A DNA stretch of 64,000 nucleotides from Pogostemon cablin (lineage: Eukaryota; Streptophyta; Magnoliopsida; Lamiales; Lamiaceae), in contig CM043013.1 in NCBI GenBank assembly GCA_023678885.1, positions 17,888,791-17,952,790 of the forward strand, read 5' to 3'. The notes beneath the pieces were generated by a model that worked only from the letters and a program-made list of their open reading frames with translations, searched no databases and was not told the origin of the DNA. Shown here one piece after another: positions 33,090 to 44,383 of the stretch. Position numbers and translations under genes: made by a program. Positions within the stretch are counted from its first letter, which is position 1; each line of letters opens with the position of its first letter.

Positions 33090-34167
33090 CCCAATATTTC
33101 AACATTTGATCAAGTTTTATCCGAGATTCAGAGCTACACACACACATCACACACATTTCCTCCCATTTTTCACTATCATCTTCATCCTTTCATCATCCAT
33201 TCCATCTATCTTCATCCCACCATCAAAATGCTCAGCCAATTGAAGAAAAGGAGCAAGGAAAAGAGGATAATTGCAAAGGAAAGAAAGGAGATCACCATTG
33301 AAGCATATCAAGGGAGTTTTCATCAAAACCTTGTATTAAACCTCATAATTGTCATGATTTGTAAGGATTTAATTATCTATGTTAATTTCCTTATAAATAT
33401 GGTAGGCTAATCTCCCTTGTGAGATTAGCAACATGATGATTGTTGGATAATTTTGGAATTTATGTATTTAAATTCATGTATTGATTGGGTAAATGGATTT
33501 TCTATCATCTTGAGATTTATGATAATTTGTGTGTTCAATTGTTCTAAATATGTGATTAGATTGAGAAATCAATTATATGCTTAGGATAATTGAGTGAATC
33601 ATTTTATCAAACACCTCATGTGCATTATAAATTGTAAAGAGATTGAGAAGTCCTTTAGAATTTAGAATCCTTTGATCGAACATGTGATTTGTTAGATCGA
33701 GAGGTCAATTGATCGTGTGAAGGGACTCTACAATTAAACTTAGTACCTAGTTGGAGTTGTTTTATTGAGAACCGACCTTAGAGCCATTGTGAGACCTTGT
33801 AAAGGATCTACATCCTATCCATTATGAGAGGGAGTTTAGGTAGAATTCGTGTTGGCCCTTAGTTTTCTACCCTTGGCACATATGAGTTTAATGCATGAAT
33901 CCTAGAATTAGCACTTCTTTAGTGTTGTTAATCTCACTTTTGTTCAATTTGGAAAACCACCCTTCATTTATCTATTTTCATTGTTTGATCATTGCTTGGT
34001 TACTTGCTTTGATTACTTTTTATTACTTGTTTAAACAACCAACCCTTTGATGATTCATCTCTATAAACTTACAAGAAACATGAGATCGCTTAAGCACTAG
34101 TACCTACCTCCCTGTGGTTCGATAAAATTTTGAATTAGTCTTCTCAACTACAAAATGGCTAATCAAA

Positions 34168-34185
34168 TTGCGCCGATGTCGGGGA
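34168..34185 (+). promoter_or_regulatory. Primer binding site of element D (decayed tRNA-Asp type)
   Basis: TTGCGCCGATGTCGGGGA, three mismatches from the intact site in E, two bases after the LTR. Confidence 0.85.
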
Positions 34186-34315
34186 GGCAATGGTGGCTAG
34201 TAACTTGAAGAAGGATAGTTTTAAGTGATCTTAATATAGACTTTTTTTATTTTTGTTGTTTACTTTTCTGTGCTTTTGAAAATCTTGTTCTAACTTCTTT
34301 TATTTTTGAAGGTGT

Positions 34316-36180
34316 ATGCACACAAGATCCAAGGGGAGTCAAGTAGAACCAATTGACTTAGAGATTGAACATACATTTCGAAGAAGGAAAAAAGAGAGCA
34401 AGTCTAAAAAGAGTGATCCAATGGAGAACAATCAAGTTAATGAACGTGTTTGATGTTGAGTATGATGGAGATGGAATGCAAAATATGCAAGACAACGCAC
34501 AAACACCTCAATTCAATGCCAACCTCCTCAAAAAGCTTATGCAAATTTTGGAGTGCTTAATAATAAAGCTTTGCTTCAACAAATGGTACAACAAGACATG
34601 CTTCAATAAGGTTTTCCACATGCTTATGCCCCTCCACAACAAGCTTATGCGTCACCACCACTATCTTCGGTGCATCAAGGGCCTCATATAGATCCAAGGG
34701 TGATTCGGGATTCTTTATGCCAAAGGCAATGCCACAAATAATGGGTCCACCGATCAACGCCAACAATTTTGAGGTTAAGGCAGGTCTAATCAATATGGTG
34801 AGAGGCTAGCAATTTGGTGGGGCACCGAATGAGGATCATAATGCACATCTAGCTCAATTTATTGAGATTGCTAACACAGTGAAGATGAATGGGGTGAGAG
34901 CGAGGATTGTCTTAAGATGAGGTTGTTCTCATTCTCATTGAGAGATTGTGGTAGAACATGGCTCTCCACTATTACTCCGGGTACGTGCAACACATGGGAT
35001 GAGCTTGTACAAATGATTTTGGACAAGTACTTTCCACCTTCTAAGACACTTCAAATGAAGAGCTTGATCACTCAATTCAAGCAAATGCCTCAAAAGAGTT
35101 TCTATGAACCGTGGGAAAGGTTTAAGAATATGTTTCACAAGTGTCCACAACATGATTTTCCGAAAAATCAATAAGTGGGGTTTTTCTATCAATGTTTGGT
35201 GAATGGTCAACGAGTGCTTGTTGATGCTTCAGCAGGTGGATCCGTAGTTGGAGTGACTACGGAAAGGGCTATAAGGATTTTTGATGAAATTATTACAAAT
35301 ATTTACTAATGGCCATCGGAGAGAGTAAGTGGATGTTATGGATCTGAGAGTTTCGATCAAGGGCAACAGTTTAGTGTGAAGAGTGCTAGTGTGGAATCAA
35401 GTATGTCAAGTGTTGAAATGATAGCGACGGATGTCGTTAGACAAATGAGCTTGAATCAAGGTATGAACCAAGGAGCTAATATGATTGAAGGACAAGTAGA
35501 GCAAGGTGTGCTTCCTCTGAATAGTATAAGTGGAGAATAATGGGCCATGTCTATGCCACCTGTGAAGGATGTTTTGTACATGAAAGAGAAAGGTTACCAA
35601 GGTAATTACCAAAATAATTACAGGTAATTTCAACCAAAATCAAGGGAACTACCCACCTAGACAAGGAGGAGGTTTCCATAATCAAAGTGGTGGAAGTTCT
35701 TACCCACAACAAAGGACGCAAGACAATTTTTCCTACTCTAACTCGAACAATGAGGTTGCTTATCCTCTGAGGTATCATCAAGGAGCTAAGGTACCGAATA
35801 ATAAAGGGAAAACAACAACCGAAGAACTCATTGAAAAATTGATTGCATCGAATAAAGCACAAGATGAGTCAAGAAGGAAGATTGATGAAGCTAATAATAA
35901 AAGGTTCAAGGCCTTGGAGTACGCGGTTGGACAAATTGCTAGTTCATTGAGTGCAAATGAAAAAGGAAAATTTCCATCCACAACCATTGTAAATCCAAAA
36001 GAGCAATGCAAGGCAATCACTTTGAGGAATGGAACTAACTATGAAGGACCTTCTATGCCTATGAAAATTGAGAGGATAGAAGAGAAGGTGACTGAGGAAG
36101 ATTTGGTTGAGGAAGAGCTTGTAGAAGAAAGTGAAGTTGAAGTTAAAGAAAATGATGAAACGGAAGTTGTTGAAAAGTAG
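34316..36180 (+). pseudogene. Athila-like gag of element D, broken by frameshifts
   Basis: Starts MHTRSKGSQVEPIDLEIEHTF at 34316, parallel to C. The frame shifts near 34450 and again before the core segment at 34917-35174, which has RLFSFSLRDCGRTWL, NTWDELVQMILDKYF and SLITQFKQMPQKSFYEPW. The last piece (35839-36180) has the coiled coil IASNKAQDESRRKIDEAN, VGQIASSLS and the Athila-typical CKAITLRNGTNYEGP, then an acidic tail ending in TAG. Capsid-forming role by family. No intact product is possible from this copy. Confidence 0.8.
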
Positions 36181-36239
36181 TGGCAATGTACTAAGGCAAT
36201 GAAAAAGAAAGAAGATGAAGTGGAGTTGGAAAGGGATAG

Positions 36240-36530
36240 TTGGGCATACCAAACACTCAAGTGCCTATTCCTTTTCCATATAGATTCTTGAAGAAGGGCT
36301 TTGACGAAAAGTTTGTAAAGTTTTTGGAAATCTTCATGAAAATCCACATCAATATACCCTTTACGGATGCTTTGAGACAAATGCCTCATTATACCATGTT
36401 TTTGAAAGACATTATTGCAAGAAAAAGGAGCTTAGTGAAGAATGAGACCATCAACTTAACGGAGGAGTGTAGTGCCATAATTCAAAAGAAGTTGCCTCCA
36501 AAGCTCAAGGATCTACGTTTGCTTTTTATA
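36240..36530 (+). pseudogene. Pre-protease region of D, ending at an internal deletion
   Basis: Contains FPYRFLKKGFDEKFVKF, INIPFTDALRQMP and KDIIARKRSL, matching E at about 52265-52490. Directly after LPPKLKDL the sequence jumps to the middle of RT (NCPLGCAMP), so the protease and the N-terminal half of RT are absent. Confidence 0.75.
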
Positions 36531-36532
36531 AA

Positions 36533-36934
36533 TTGCCCTTTGGGTTGTGCAATGCCCCCACCACCTTTCAACGTTGCATGATGGCCATCTTCGGGGGATT
36601 GATTAAAAATATAATGGAGGTTTTTATAGATGATTTTTTAGTCTTTGGATCTTCATTTGATATATGCTTGGCTAATCTCTTTATGGTTTTACAGCGATGT
36701 CAAGATACGAACCTAGTCTTGAATTGAGAAAAATGTCATTTTATGGTTCAAGAGGGTATCATACTTGGACATCATATATCGGAGAAAGGTTTGAGAGTTA
36801 ATAGGGCGAAGGTTGTAGCCATTGAACATCTTCCCCCACCTAAGAAAGAAAAAGGGGTTAGATTGTTCATTGGCCATGCCGGGTTCTATCAACGTTTTAT
36901 AAAAGATTTTTTTAAGATAGCCAAAACTTTGTGA
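36533..36934 (+). pseudogene. C-terminal half of reverse transcriptase, element D
   Basis: PFGLCNAPTTFQRCMMAIF, then the catalytic box in EVFIDDFLVFG (both Asp kept), LGHHISEKGLRV, and the connection GHAGFYQRFIKDF. A TGA at about 36725 and another at 36932-36934 break the frame. The first catalytic Asp motif is missing because the front of the domain is deleted. Confidence 0.85.
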
Positions 36935-36937
36935 AAA

Positions 36938-37495
36938 TTGCTTGAAAAAGATGCTCCATTTGAATTTAATGATGAATGTCTTGAAGCTTTTAGGGTGCTT
37001 AAGGAGGCCTTGATCTATTCACTAATACTCGTCTCTCCCGATTGGAGCAAGTCTTTTGAGCTCCATTGTGATGCAAGTGACAACACATTGGGAGTAGTAC
37101 TAGGCCAATTGAGAGAGAAAAAGTTTCGGCCTATCTACTATGCATCGAAGACGTTCAATGCAAATCAAAAGAATTATACCACAACGGAAAAAGAGTTTTT
37201 ATCCTTAGTTTATGCTTTTGAAAAATTTCGTCCATACCTAGTGGGTACGAAAACTATTATTTATACGGATCATGTTGCCATTATGTATTTGATGAACAAG
37301 AAAGATGCTAAACTAAGACTAATCTGTTGGGTTCTTTTGTTGCAGGAGTTCGATGTTGAGATACGTGACAAGAAGGGGGTTCAAAATGTCATATCCGACC
37401 ACTTGTCACTTTTGGAAAATATTGATGAAGAGGGAACCATGGAGCTCATTAAGGATGTATTTTCGGACGAAGAAACCCTTCAAGTTGATTTTTAA
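36938..37495 (+). pseudogene. RNase H domain of element D
   Basis: Same frame as RT after one stop. FELHCDASDNTLGVVLGQ (first Asp), YASKTFNANQKNY, TTTEKEFLSLVYAFEKFRPYL (Glu) and IIYTDHVAIMYL (Asp) are the gypsy RNase H landmarks. Ends at in-frame TAA 37493-37495. Confidence 0.9.
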
Positions 37496-37498
37496 AGG

Positions 37499-38805
37499 AT
37501 GTATACTTTGTGTGAAACCGGGAGGCCTTGGTATACGGATTTGTTGAACTATTTAGCTTGTGGTCTCAAGCTAGATCATCTTTTCAAATCTCGTAAGAAA
37601 AAGTTCTATCATGATGTCAAGGAGTATTTGTGGGGTGATCCTTTATTGTTTAAGAATCATCCGGATGTGATAATAAGGAGGTGTATCCCGGAAGAGGAGA
37701 AGTTAAGTGTCGTGGAGATGTGCCATAGTTCACCATGTGGAGGACACTTTGGCTTCCAAAAGATGGGGGCAAAGATCCTACAATCGGGTTTATTTTGGCC
37801 AACTTTGTTCAAGGATTGTAAGGAGTATTTCAAGGGATGTGATAGGTGCCAAAGGATTGGAAGTATAGAGCAACATGATGAGATGCCCATGAGGAAAATT
37901 TTTGAAGTTGAGGTGTTTGATGTATGAGGGATGGACTTCATGGGGCTATTTTCGCCTTCCAATGGTTACCTTTATATATTGGTTGCGGTGGATTACATCT
38001 CCAAATGGGTGGAAGCAGTCCCAACAAGGACGAATGATGCTCTAGTGGTCAAGCAATTCTTAAAGAAGAACATCTTTGCTAGGTTTGGAGTGCCAAGAGC
38101 CATGATTAGTGATGTGGATCTCATTTCATCAACAAGATTATTCAGAAGTTTTTAAATGGATATGGAGTGAAGCATAAGGTCTCTACACCTTATCACCCTC
38201 AAACAAATGGCTTGGCGGAGGTTTTGAATAGACAAGTGAAGCTTGTACTTCAAAACACAGTCAATGGAAATCGAAAGGATTGGCCTTCTAAGATCGACGA
38301 TGCTCTTTGGGCATATCGAACGGCCTACAAGACCGCCCTAGGTTTCTCTCCATACAAGCTCGTATATGGGAGAGCATGCCATTTACCCGTGGAGTTGGAA
38401 CATAAGGCGCTATGAGCCCTTAGAAAGTTGAACTTTGATTGGAAAGAATTCGGAAAGAAAAGATGTCTCCAATTGGTTGAATTAGAAGAGTTTAGAGAAG
38501 AAGCTTACTCAAACTCAAGGATTTTGAAGGAGAAGCTTAAAAGGTGGCATGATTAAAGGATAAAAATAAAGGAGTTTATTCCGAGGGATAATGATCTATT
38601 GTTCAATTCAAGACTTAAACTATTTCCTAGAAAACTTCGTTCAAAATGGACCGGTCCATACTTGATGATCGAGGCTAGAGATGATGGCTATTTAAAGCTC
38701 GAAGGATCGGATGGAAATACTTTTGTGGTTAATGGTCAAAGGGTTAAGCATTACCATTCTCCCTCTCAAAGAGAGTTCGTATTTGTGGATACTTTTACCT
38801 CTTGA
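37499..38805 (+). pseudogene. Integrase of element D
   Basis: The zinc-binding region shows HSSPCGGHFG and CKEYFKGCDRCQ. After a TGA (37925-37927) the catalytic core follows: GMDFMGLF, VAVDYISKWVEAVP, then ISD. The frame shifts near 38115 and again shows STPYHPQTNGLAEVLNRQ with the catalytic Glu, and DDALWAYRTAYKT. A stop at 38413-38415 and a further one near 38556 precede the C-terminal chromatin- or DNA-binding tail, with LKLFPRKLRSKWTGPY. All three core acidic positions are traceable, but the frame is broken several times. Confidence 0.87.
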
Positions 38806-39183
38806 AAGCTCGTATTCTTTTGGTAGTTTAGGTTTGTACATATTTTTCTTTTCTTGTTTTGCATTTTTGGCCTTATAGGTGGAGTGTGTTTGAGAGAAGA
38901 AGGAATTTTGAAGATACAAGGAGTGCTTCATTGATGTGTAACTATATATCTTACCACTTTTTGCAAACTTAATTCGAAACTCTTGTTTTCAATTCAAGTT
39001 TGGGGGGATATAGCATGGTATGATATGTTACACTTTGTGTTCATATAGAATCCTAATATTTTTGGACCAAATTGAAAATTTTCTCATGAATTCTGTTTGA
39101 TTTTGGTCTGTTTGGTGGTGTTGAAGTACATGATAATCCTTATTTTGATAACTCTTGTTGATCTAATTATGTTGATGAGTTTT
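38806..39183 (+). other. Non-coding DNA after D integrase, shared with element G
   Basis: Includes CAAGTTTGGGGGGATATAG (about 38996-39014), which recurs on the minus strand of G and H (near 57760 and 62865). This internal purine tract could act as an additional plus-strand primer; that is inference. Confidence 0.45.
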
Positions 39184-39259
39184 TTAGCATGAATAGGGTG
39201 TATTGGAAGCACAAAAGTAGGGAAAAACAAGGTTTGAAGTTGAAAAGTGAAAAACAGAG

Positions 39260-39435
39260 AAGTGGTTACACGAGCCGTGTCCAATACACGGCCCTGTAAG
39301 AGGTGGCCGTGTACTGATATCAAAAGCAGCTACTCGCCCTGGACAAGGGTGAGTTCTGCGTACGAGCCACGTAGGGTATGGAAGCGCGAACCATGTACAT
39401 CGCAAGAGCCTGTAAGAGATGGCCGTGCGCGAGGA
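39260..39435 (+). promoter_or_regulatory. Internal LTR-like dyad block 1 in element D
   Basis: CACGAGCCGTG, CACGGCCCTG and GCCTGTAAGAGATGGCCG (39408-39425) match the dyad cluster of the D LTR although this is the element interior. See findings. Confidence 0.55.
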
Positions 39436-39439
39436 TAAA

Positions 39440-41650
39440 AAATGCCTATACAATCCGAGGAGGAAGAACATTTAGCAACCGCAGAAGCTTGGTTTAACGA
39501 AGAGGTAATAAATATAACTCCTCCTATTTGATGTATTATTCTGGATAATGAGATAAGCTTTAAACATAAAAAATCATAATTGACAAATTAACCTGTCAGC
39601 TTGCAGAAAAGAGTGCAATTGAATTTATTGGATCAAAATGAAGATAAAAGGACTAAAAACTGAATTGAAAAGGACTAAAATTGAAAATTTTGTAATTTAA
39701 GGATTAAATGTGGGTTTGAAGAGCCAAAAATTTTATTTATTTTGTTAATTAGTTTAGAATTTTAATTATGATTTTAGATTATAATTTAAATATTAAATGA
39801 CTAAATTCCATGCCACATAAGACATATCATTGGATTCCCTCAAATTTAATCATCGCATGTGATGCACGTATCATTTTTCGGCAGAAATTGGGAAAAAAAT
39901 TTGGACTAAAATTGAGCAATATTCATAATTATGGAGCAAAATTGAAAAAAATAACTTTTTTGAGACTGAAATCAAATTTGAACTTTGTTACGAGAAATAC
40001 TAACCTAAATGATTCAATCTTCATATGATAGTTTACGTCCTAGAAAGATTAAAAGGAGGAGTGAGTTATATGACAAACTGAGAATACCTTAGTTTTATTT
40101 CGGATCTAACCTCCGTAGGCTGCCATGATGTCTTCCCGTCTTAGATCTTGAAGTAGCTGATAGAGGTGTTATGTAGAAGAGTTTGAAGTAGCTAATAGAG
40201 GAATTCTAGAATATGTTTTTGTGGACTGAACATTGAGTTATAATCATCAAAACAATGGAAGGGTATCTATCACCATTATTTCTGAAAATATCCACGATAT
40301 TTTCTCAATATATCTGTATTTGGAGAGTACCAATATCGATATTAAGGAAAAAGATATATTTTTTCTGATGTCGAGGATATATCAGGAAATATCAGAAAAT
40401 ATCGGTAATAATATCAATATCGATTTGCTACAGTTCAAATTTTCTCAGATATCGAGATATATCGAGAAAATATCGCTAAAATATCGATAAGATATTGAGG
40501 ATATATCGAAAATGTCAAAAAATTATTCATATTTTTATGAAAATTTTTATGTATTTTTATATTATTTTTACCAACTAAATACACATTTTTCATTAATTTG
40601 ATCAATTAAAAAAAATAGAGCAATATTTGCATGAAATTATTAAGACTATTTTATTTTATTTAATTAATTATCACTTATTATCACTCTTCATTAAAATTAT
40701 TACTACTAAGTAAATGAGGAATTCCCTTTCATGTACACGGTGTGATAGTATACTCTGATTAAAAAATAATTATTTTGGTACATTCAATCGAATCTGGACG
40801 GAGGGAGTATTTTATTGATACATAACAATATTACTGGCGCATTCAAAATTATGTTCAGAATTTCTCTAATGCGATGAGTTGATACCAATATTTTTTAGAT
40901 TAAGATGGCATCACATGTTTTACATTTGAATATCATAGATTATCATTTTGGTATTAGTTATTAAGTATTGTATGACTTTAGACTATTTAAATATGTTATA
41001 ATTGATTTGCTTATCATATGTTATGATTTTTATTGAGATTTTAAATTATATTTATATATTAAAATTAGTTAAAATATATTGCAAAGTTAAATAATTAATT
41101 TTTTTTTTCAAGTTTCTGTAATTTTTTTAATTTTTACCAATATCGATATCGATATATCCATAAATTTGAGGTACCGATATTTCTACCAATATCAATATTT
41201 TAAACCTTGGCTACATTTATAGTTGTCATTTGGATTAATCATGGTTCATTCAATAATATATCATTCATTAATTGTTTGATATTATATAATAATCTTGAAA
41301 AAAGAGAGGGGTAGTTAGAATAGGTGTGTCATCCCGTCTTAGATCTTGAAGTAGCTGATAGAGGTGTTATGTAGAAGAGTTTGAAGTAGCTGATAGAAGA
41401 GCTCTCAGTAGATTTTTGTAGACTGAACATTGAGTTATAATCATCAAAACAATGGAAGGGTAGTTATCACCAACACAGAGTCCAAAGAATCAACTCCTCT
41501 CCCTTTTTACTTCTTTATGATAAATGACACATTACATTGTATTTTAGTATGTTGCTATATTTATAGTTGTCATTTGGATTAATCATGGTTTATTTAATAA
41601 TATATCATTCATTAATTGTCTGATATGATATAATCTAACTGTTCTTCTTC
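39440..41650. mobile_element. Insert of unknown type inside element D
   Basis: AT-rich 2.2-kb block interrupting the internal dyad region. It contains a segment repeated directly (40131-40272 and 41333-41472, starting CGTCTTAGATCTTGAAGTAG) and a second repeated segment (41213-41285 and 41553-41625). Between them lies a region rich in ATATCGATAT-like units (about 40273-41205). No coding sequence recognised, and clear ends or a target duplication were not found. Confidence 0.4.
40751..40809. mobile_element. Stowaway MITE remnant M5
   Basis: TA, CTCTGATT... and GGACGGAGGGAG, TA. Only about 55 bp remain, so the interior is deleted. Confidence 0.55.
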
Positions 41651-41661
41651 AAACGTCTACA

Positions 41662-41800
41662 TGACATGGCCGTGTACAGAACACGAGCCGTGTACCGAAC
41701 ACGAGCCGTGTACCAGACACAAGCCGTATCGTGTCTAAGTCAGAAATTAAAATAGGGTGAGCGCAGACACGCCTGCTCATTATACCCGTGCTCACGCATC
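41662..41800 (+). promoter_or_regulatory. Internal LTR-like dyad block 2 in element D
   Basis: Three consecutive CACGAGCCGTG-type palindromes (GGCCGTGTACAGAACACGAG and following). It lies about 830 bp upstream of the third ORF. Confidence 0.55.
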
Positions 41801-42624
41801 TCCCCTCGTCCGAAATCACTTCCAAACTCAAAAATTCATCAAAAAGCTGTAAGTGTTGGTAAGGTTGAGTGATTTAAACATTGTTCCTTCATCTCCCTAT
41901 CTCAAAATTCCATCGTTTTCATCTCAAGAATAGTCCAGATATGAACTTTTGTCCTAATTTCTAATTGAAGGTTTGAAACTTGAAATTCTTGCATGGGCTT
42001 TAAATGATAGTATGTTTGAAGAATGTCTAGGAGTGAGAAACATGAATTTACAAGTTTAATTGAGGAATTGATTGAATTGTGCAAGAATTAGGGTTCATGA
42101 GGAAGTTGAATTTGGGAATTTTTGATAGTGATTGAATTAGATGCATATGATGTTACAAACTGATTGATAATGCTCCTATGATGATTGTATTGCTGGAATT
42201 GGATATTCTTGTTGAAATAATTTTAAAATGTTTTGCATGCCTAGTGTTCAATGAAATGCTTAAGTGACTTTTTGAATTAAATTGAAAGATTTACATGAAT
42301 AATGAGCATTGTTGAGATATTGTTGGACAATTTGTGTATATATGGTGAGAACATGAGGAGAAATTCATGATGGATTGAGATGTTCCATTTGTTTAATTAA
42401 TAGCATACCTTGAATAAAATTGTTGTGTAGTTGTTTGTATTGAATTAGAAAAAATCCTTAATGACCAACATAAGGTTTGTTGTGCTTGAAAGGGTGTTGT
42501 CATTAGATATAAGAGCATGATAGAGTTGACACTTAGTTGAATAACAAGTGATAATTTTATGCTTAATTAATTATCATTCAATGTGATGAAATTGAATATA
42601 ACGTGAGTATGTTGAATATTGTAG

Positions 42625-44383
42625 ATGGCCGAAAGGAGAGTAAGAAGACGTGATGAAGACTTCATAATGGTGGAAACATAAATAGAAATGGCTAACTTAT
42701 ATGCTCATTTAGTGGAAAATGGGATGCACCCATCGGAGTTCGGAGTAGAGTTTGATAAAGATTGGGCTAAGTATGCACTTAGATGGGAAGCCATTTTGCC
42801 AAAAGTAAAGCCAACTAGATTGCAAGATCAAAATACCATGGTGGGTCTTGGAATTGAGGATGATTTGACTTAGATGCTCATTTAGTGGAAAATGGGATGC
42901 ACCCATCGGAGTTCGGAGTAGAGTTTGATGAAGATTGGGCTAAGTATGCACTTAGATGGGAAGCCATTTTACCAAAAGTAAAGCCAACTAGATTGCAAGA
43001 TCAAAATACCATGGTGGGTCTTGGAATAGAGGATGATTTGAGAACCATGTTCCGACGGGTAGAGATGGAAGAGTTTATCGACAAGAGGCCCCCATTTATC
43101 TACATCTCACAGCTGAGTTCTTGATCACACTCGAGGTTAAAAAGGATAGGAACAAGTTTTCAATATTAATATCCTTCCAGCTAAATAATGAGATGAGGAC
43201 AGATATATCTCTCAATAAGTTGAACAGATACATGGAATGCCCGACAATGAGGGGCCATCAAAGCTTCGTGCCAGGAGGGGGTTTCAATCAACAAACTTTC
43301 TGGGGACGGCTAGTCAAAGATAGGATATAACAACAGGGTTACATACCAAGCGCTTCTAAAGGAATGGCCATCAGAAATCATGTGATGAGATATCTCTAGA
43401 AGATCGTGTCGAATACTATTCTGGGCCATTTTGAGAGTGGAGCAGTGGGTGAAAAGCAGCTGTACATAATGTTCTGTATATGCCGAGAGATCAAGTTTAA
43501 TGTGGCGGCACATTTTAATTAACATACAAAAAGAGTGACAAAAAGGCAAACGGCTCAAGGAGTGATGATTGGAGGAGTAGTGACAATGATAGCCCAAGGG
43601 CTAGGCATCGATCTCAGAGGAATGCCACAAATGATGACAAGTGAAGGTTTCAACTACCACCATCTCGTCAGGATGGAATTCATATCATTCATAGGAAACA
43701 CTTATTGCTTAAGGCAAGATAAGGGAGCTCCATTTCCTCTACCTGCTTCTGAGCTCACTACAATATACACTCCACGGCAGCTCAAGAACTTCGCAATGGC
43801 AAGCTCCCACCACTCTACCATTGTGAGAGTCTTCTATCATGAGAACCGAGAAGGAGTGGAGGCGGTGCTCCGGTAGATGTGTGTGGAGGAAAATTGGGAG
43901 CTAGCAAATTTAAGAGCCGAGCCAGTGGCCATGGAGGAAGGGGATGGAGAAGAGCAACCTCATCATGTGGAGTTTGAAGAGCAAGCACCAGAACCACCAG
44001 TATTTGTGGAAGAAGAGGATGAATTTCAGCAACAGCAACTAATGGGTCAAGGAATGGGGAATGCAAGGTGGAACTTCTTTGAGAATGATGTTCGAGGGAT
44101 TAGGCAGACACATCACTTACATGGAGAGCAGATGAGAAAGCTTCATGAGGAGCAGCAGAGACAAAAAGTGCTAATGGGGGGGATTCGTGAGGAGCAACAT
44201 CGGAGAAGGTACCACGATGAACAAGCACGCTTTCACTCGAACAATATGGAGGAGATGCTCACTATGATGTTCAACTTACAATTCCCCGCGTCTCCTCGTG
44301 CCTACAACCCTTGGCACCATACCAACCACCTCCTCCCCCGGAGAATTGAAGGGAGTACTTTTAGTGCTCAACACTTCATTTAG
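42625..44383 (+). pseudogene. Third ORF of element D (ATHILA ORF-like, env-position), broken
   Basis: Starts MAERRVRRRDEDFIM at 42625. A 173-bp tandem duplication (42701-42873 and 42874-43046) repeats the segment with NGMHPSEFGVEF and shifts the frame. After another shift near 43110 one frame runs to 44383 with stops at 43328, 43397, 43520 and 43874. Recognisable parts are LEVKKDRNKFSILISFQL, GGGFNQQTFWGRL and IRNHVMRYL, reminiscent of the ATHILA ORF family. The C-terminal region is Glu/Gln-rich and coiled-coil-like (EQMRKLHEEQQRQ). No signal peptide or transmembrane segment is visible, so I do not call it an envelope protein. Function unknown. Confidence 0.65.
42701..43046 (+). repeat. 173-bp tandem duplication within D's third ORF
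   Basis: Two adjacent copies differing at only a few bases. Because 173 is not a multiple of three it breaks the frame. Confidence 0.92.

Larger units (their letters stand above)
32608..34165 (+). repeat. 5' LTR of element D
   Basis: 1558 bp, TGATTATTGATATTTTCAC to GGCTAATCA. Clearly related to C and G LTRs read on their own strand. It contains a dyad cluster (32820-33035) and a TATA box (33082-33089). Confidence 0.92.

Noticed and set aside
32693..33094. Open frames in both strands of the D LTR dyad cluster
   Set aside because: GC-rich palindromes lack stop codons by composition. The region is LTR U3, and equivalent frames in C, G and D's 3' LTR are not conserved as protein.
42625..44383. 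Retroviral-type envelope gene
   Set aside because: It is in the env position, but no signal peptide, transmembrane segment or cysteine pattern is visible. Called only as an ATHILA ORF-like frame.
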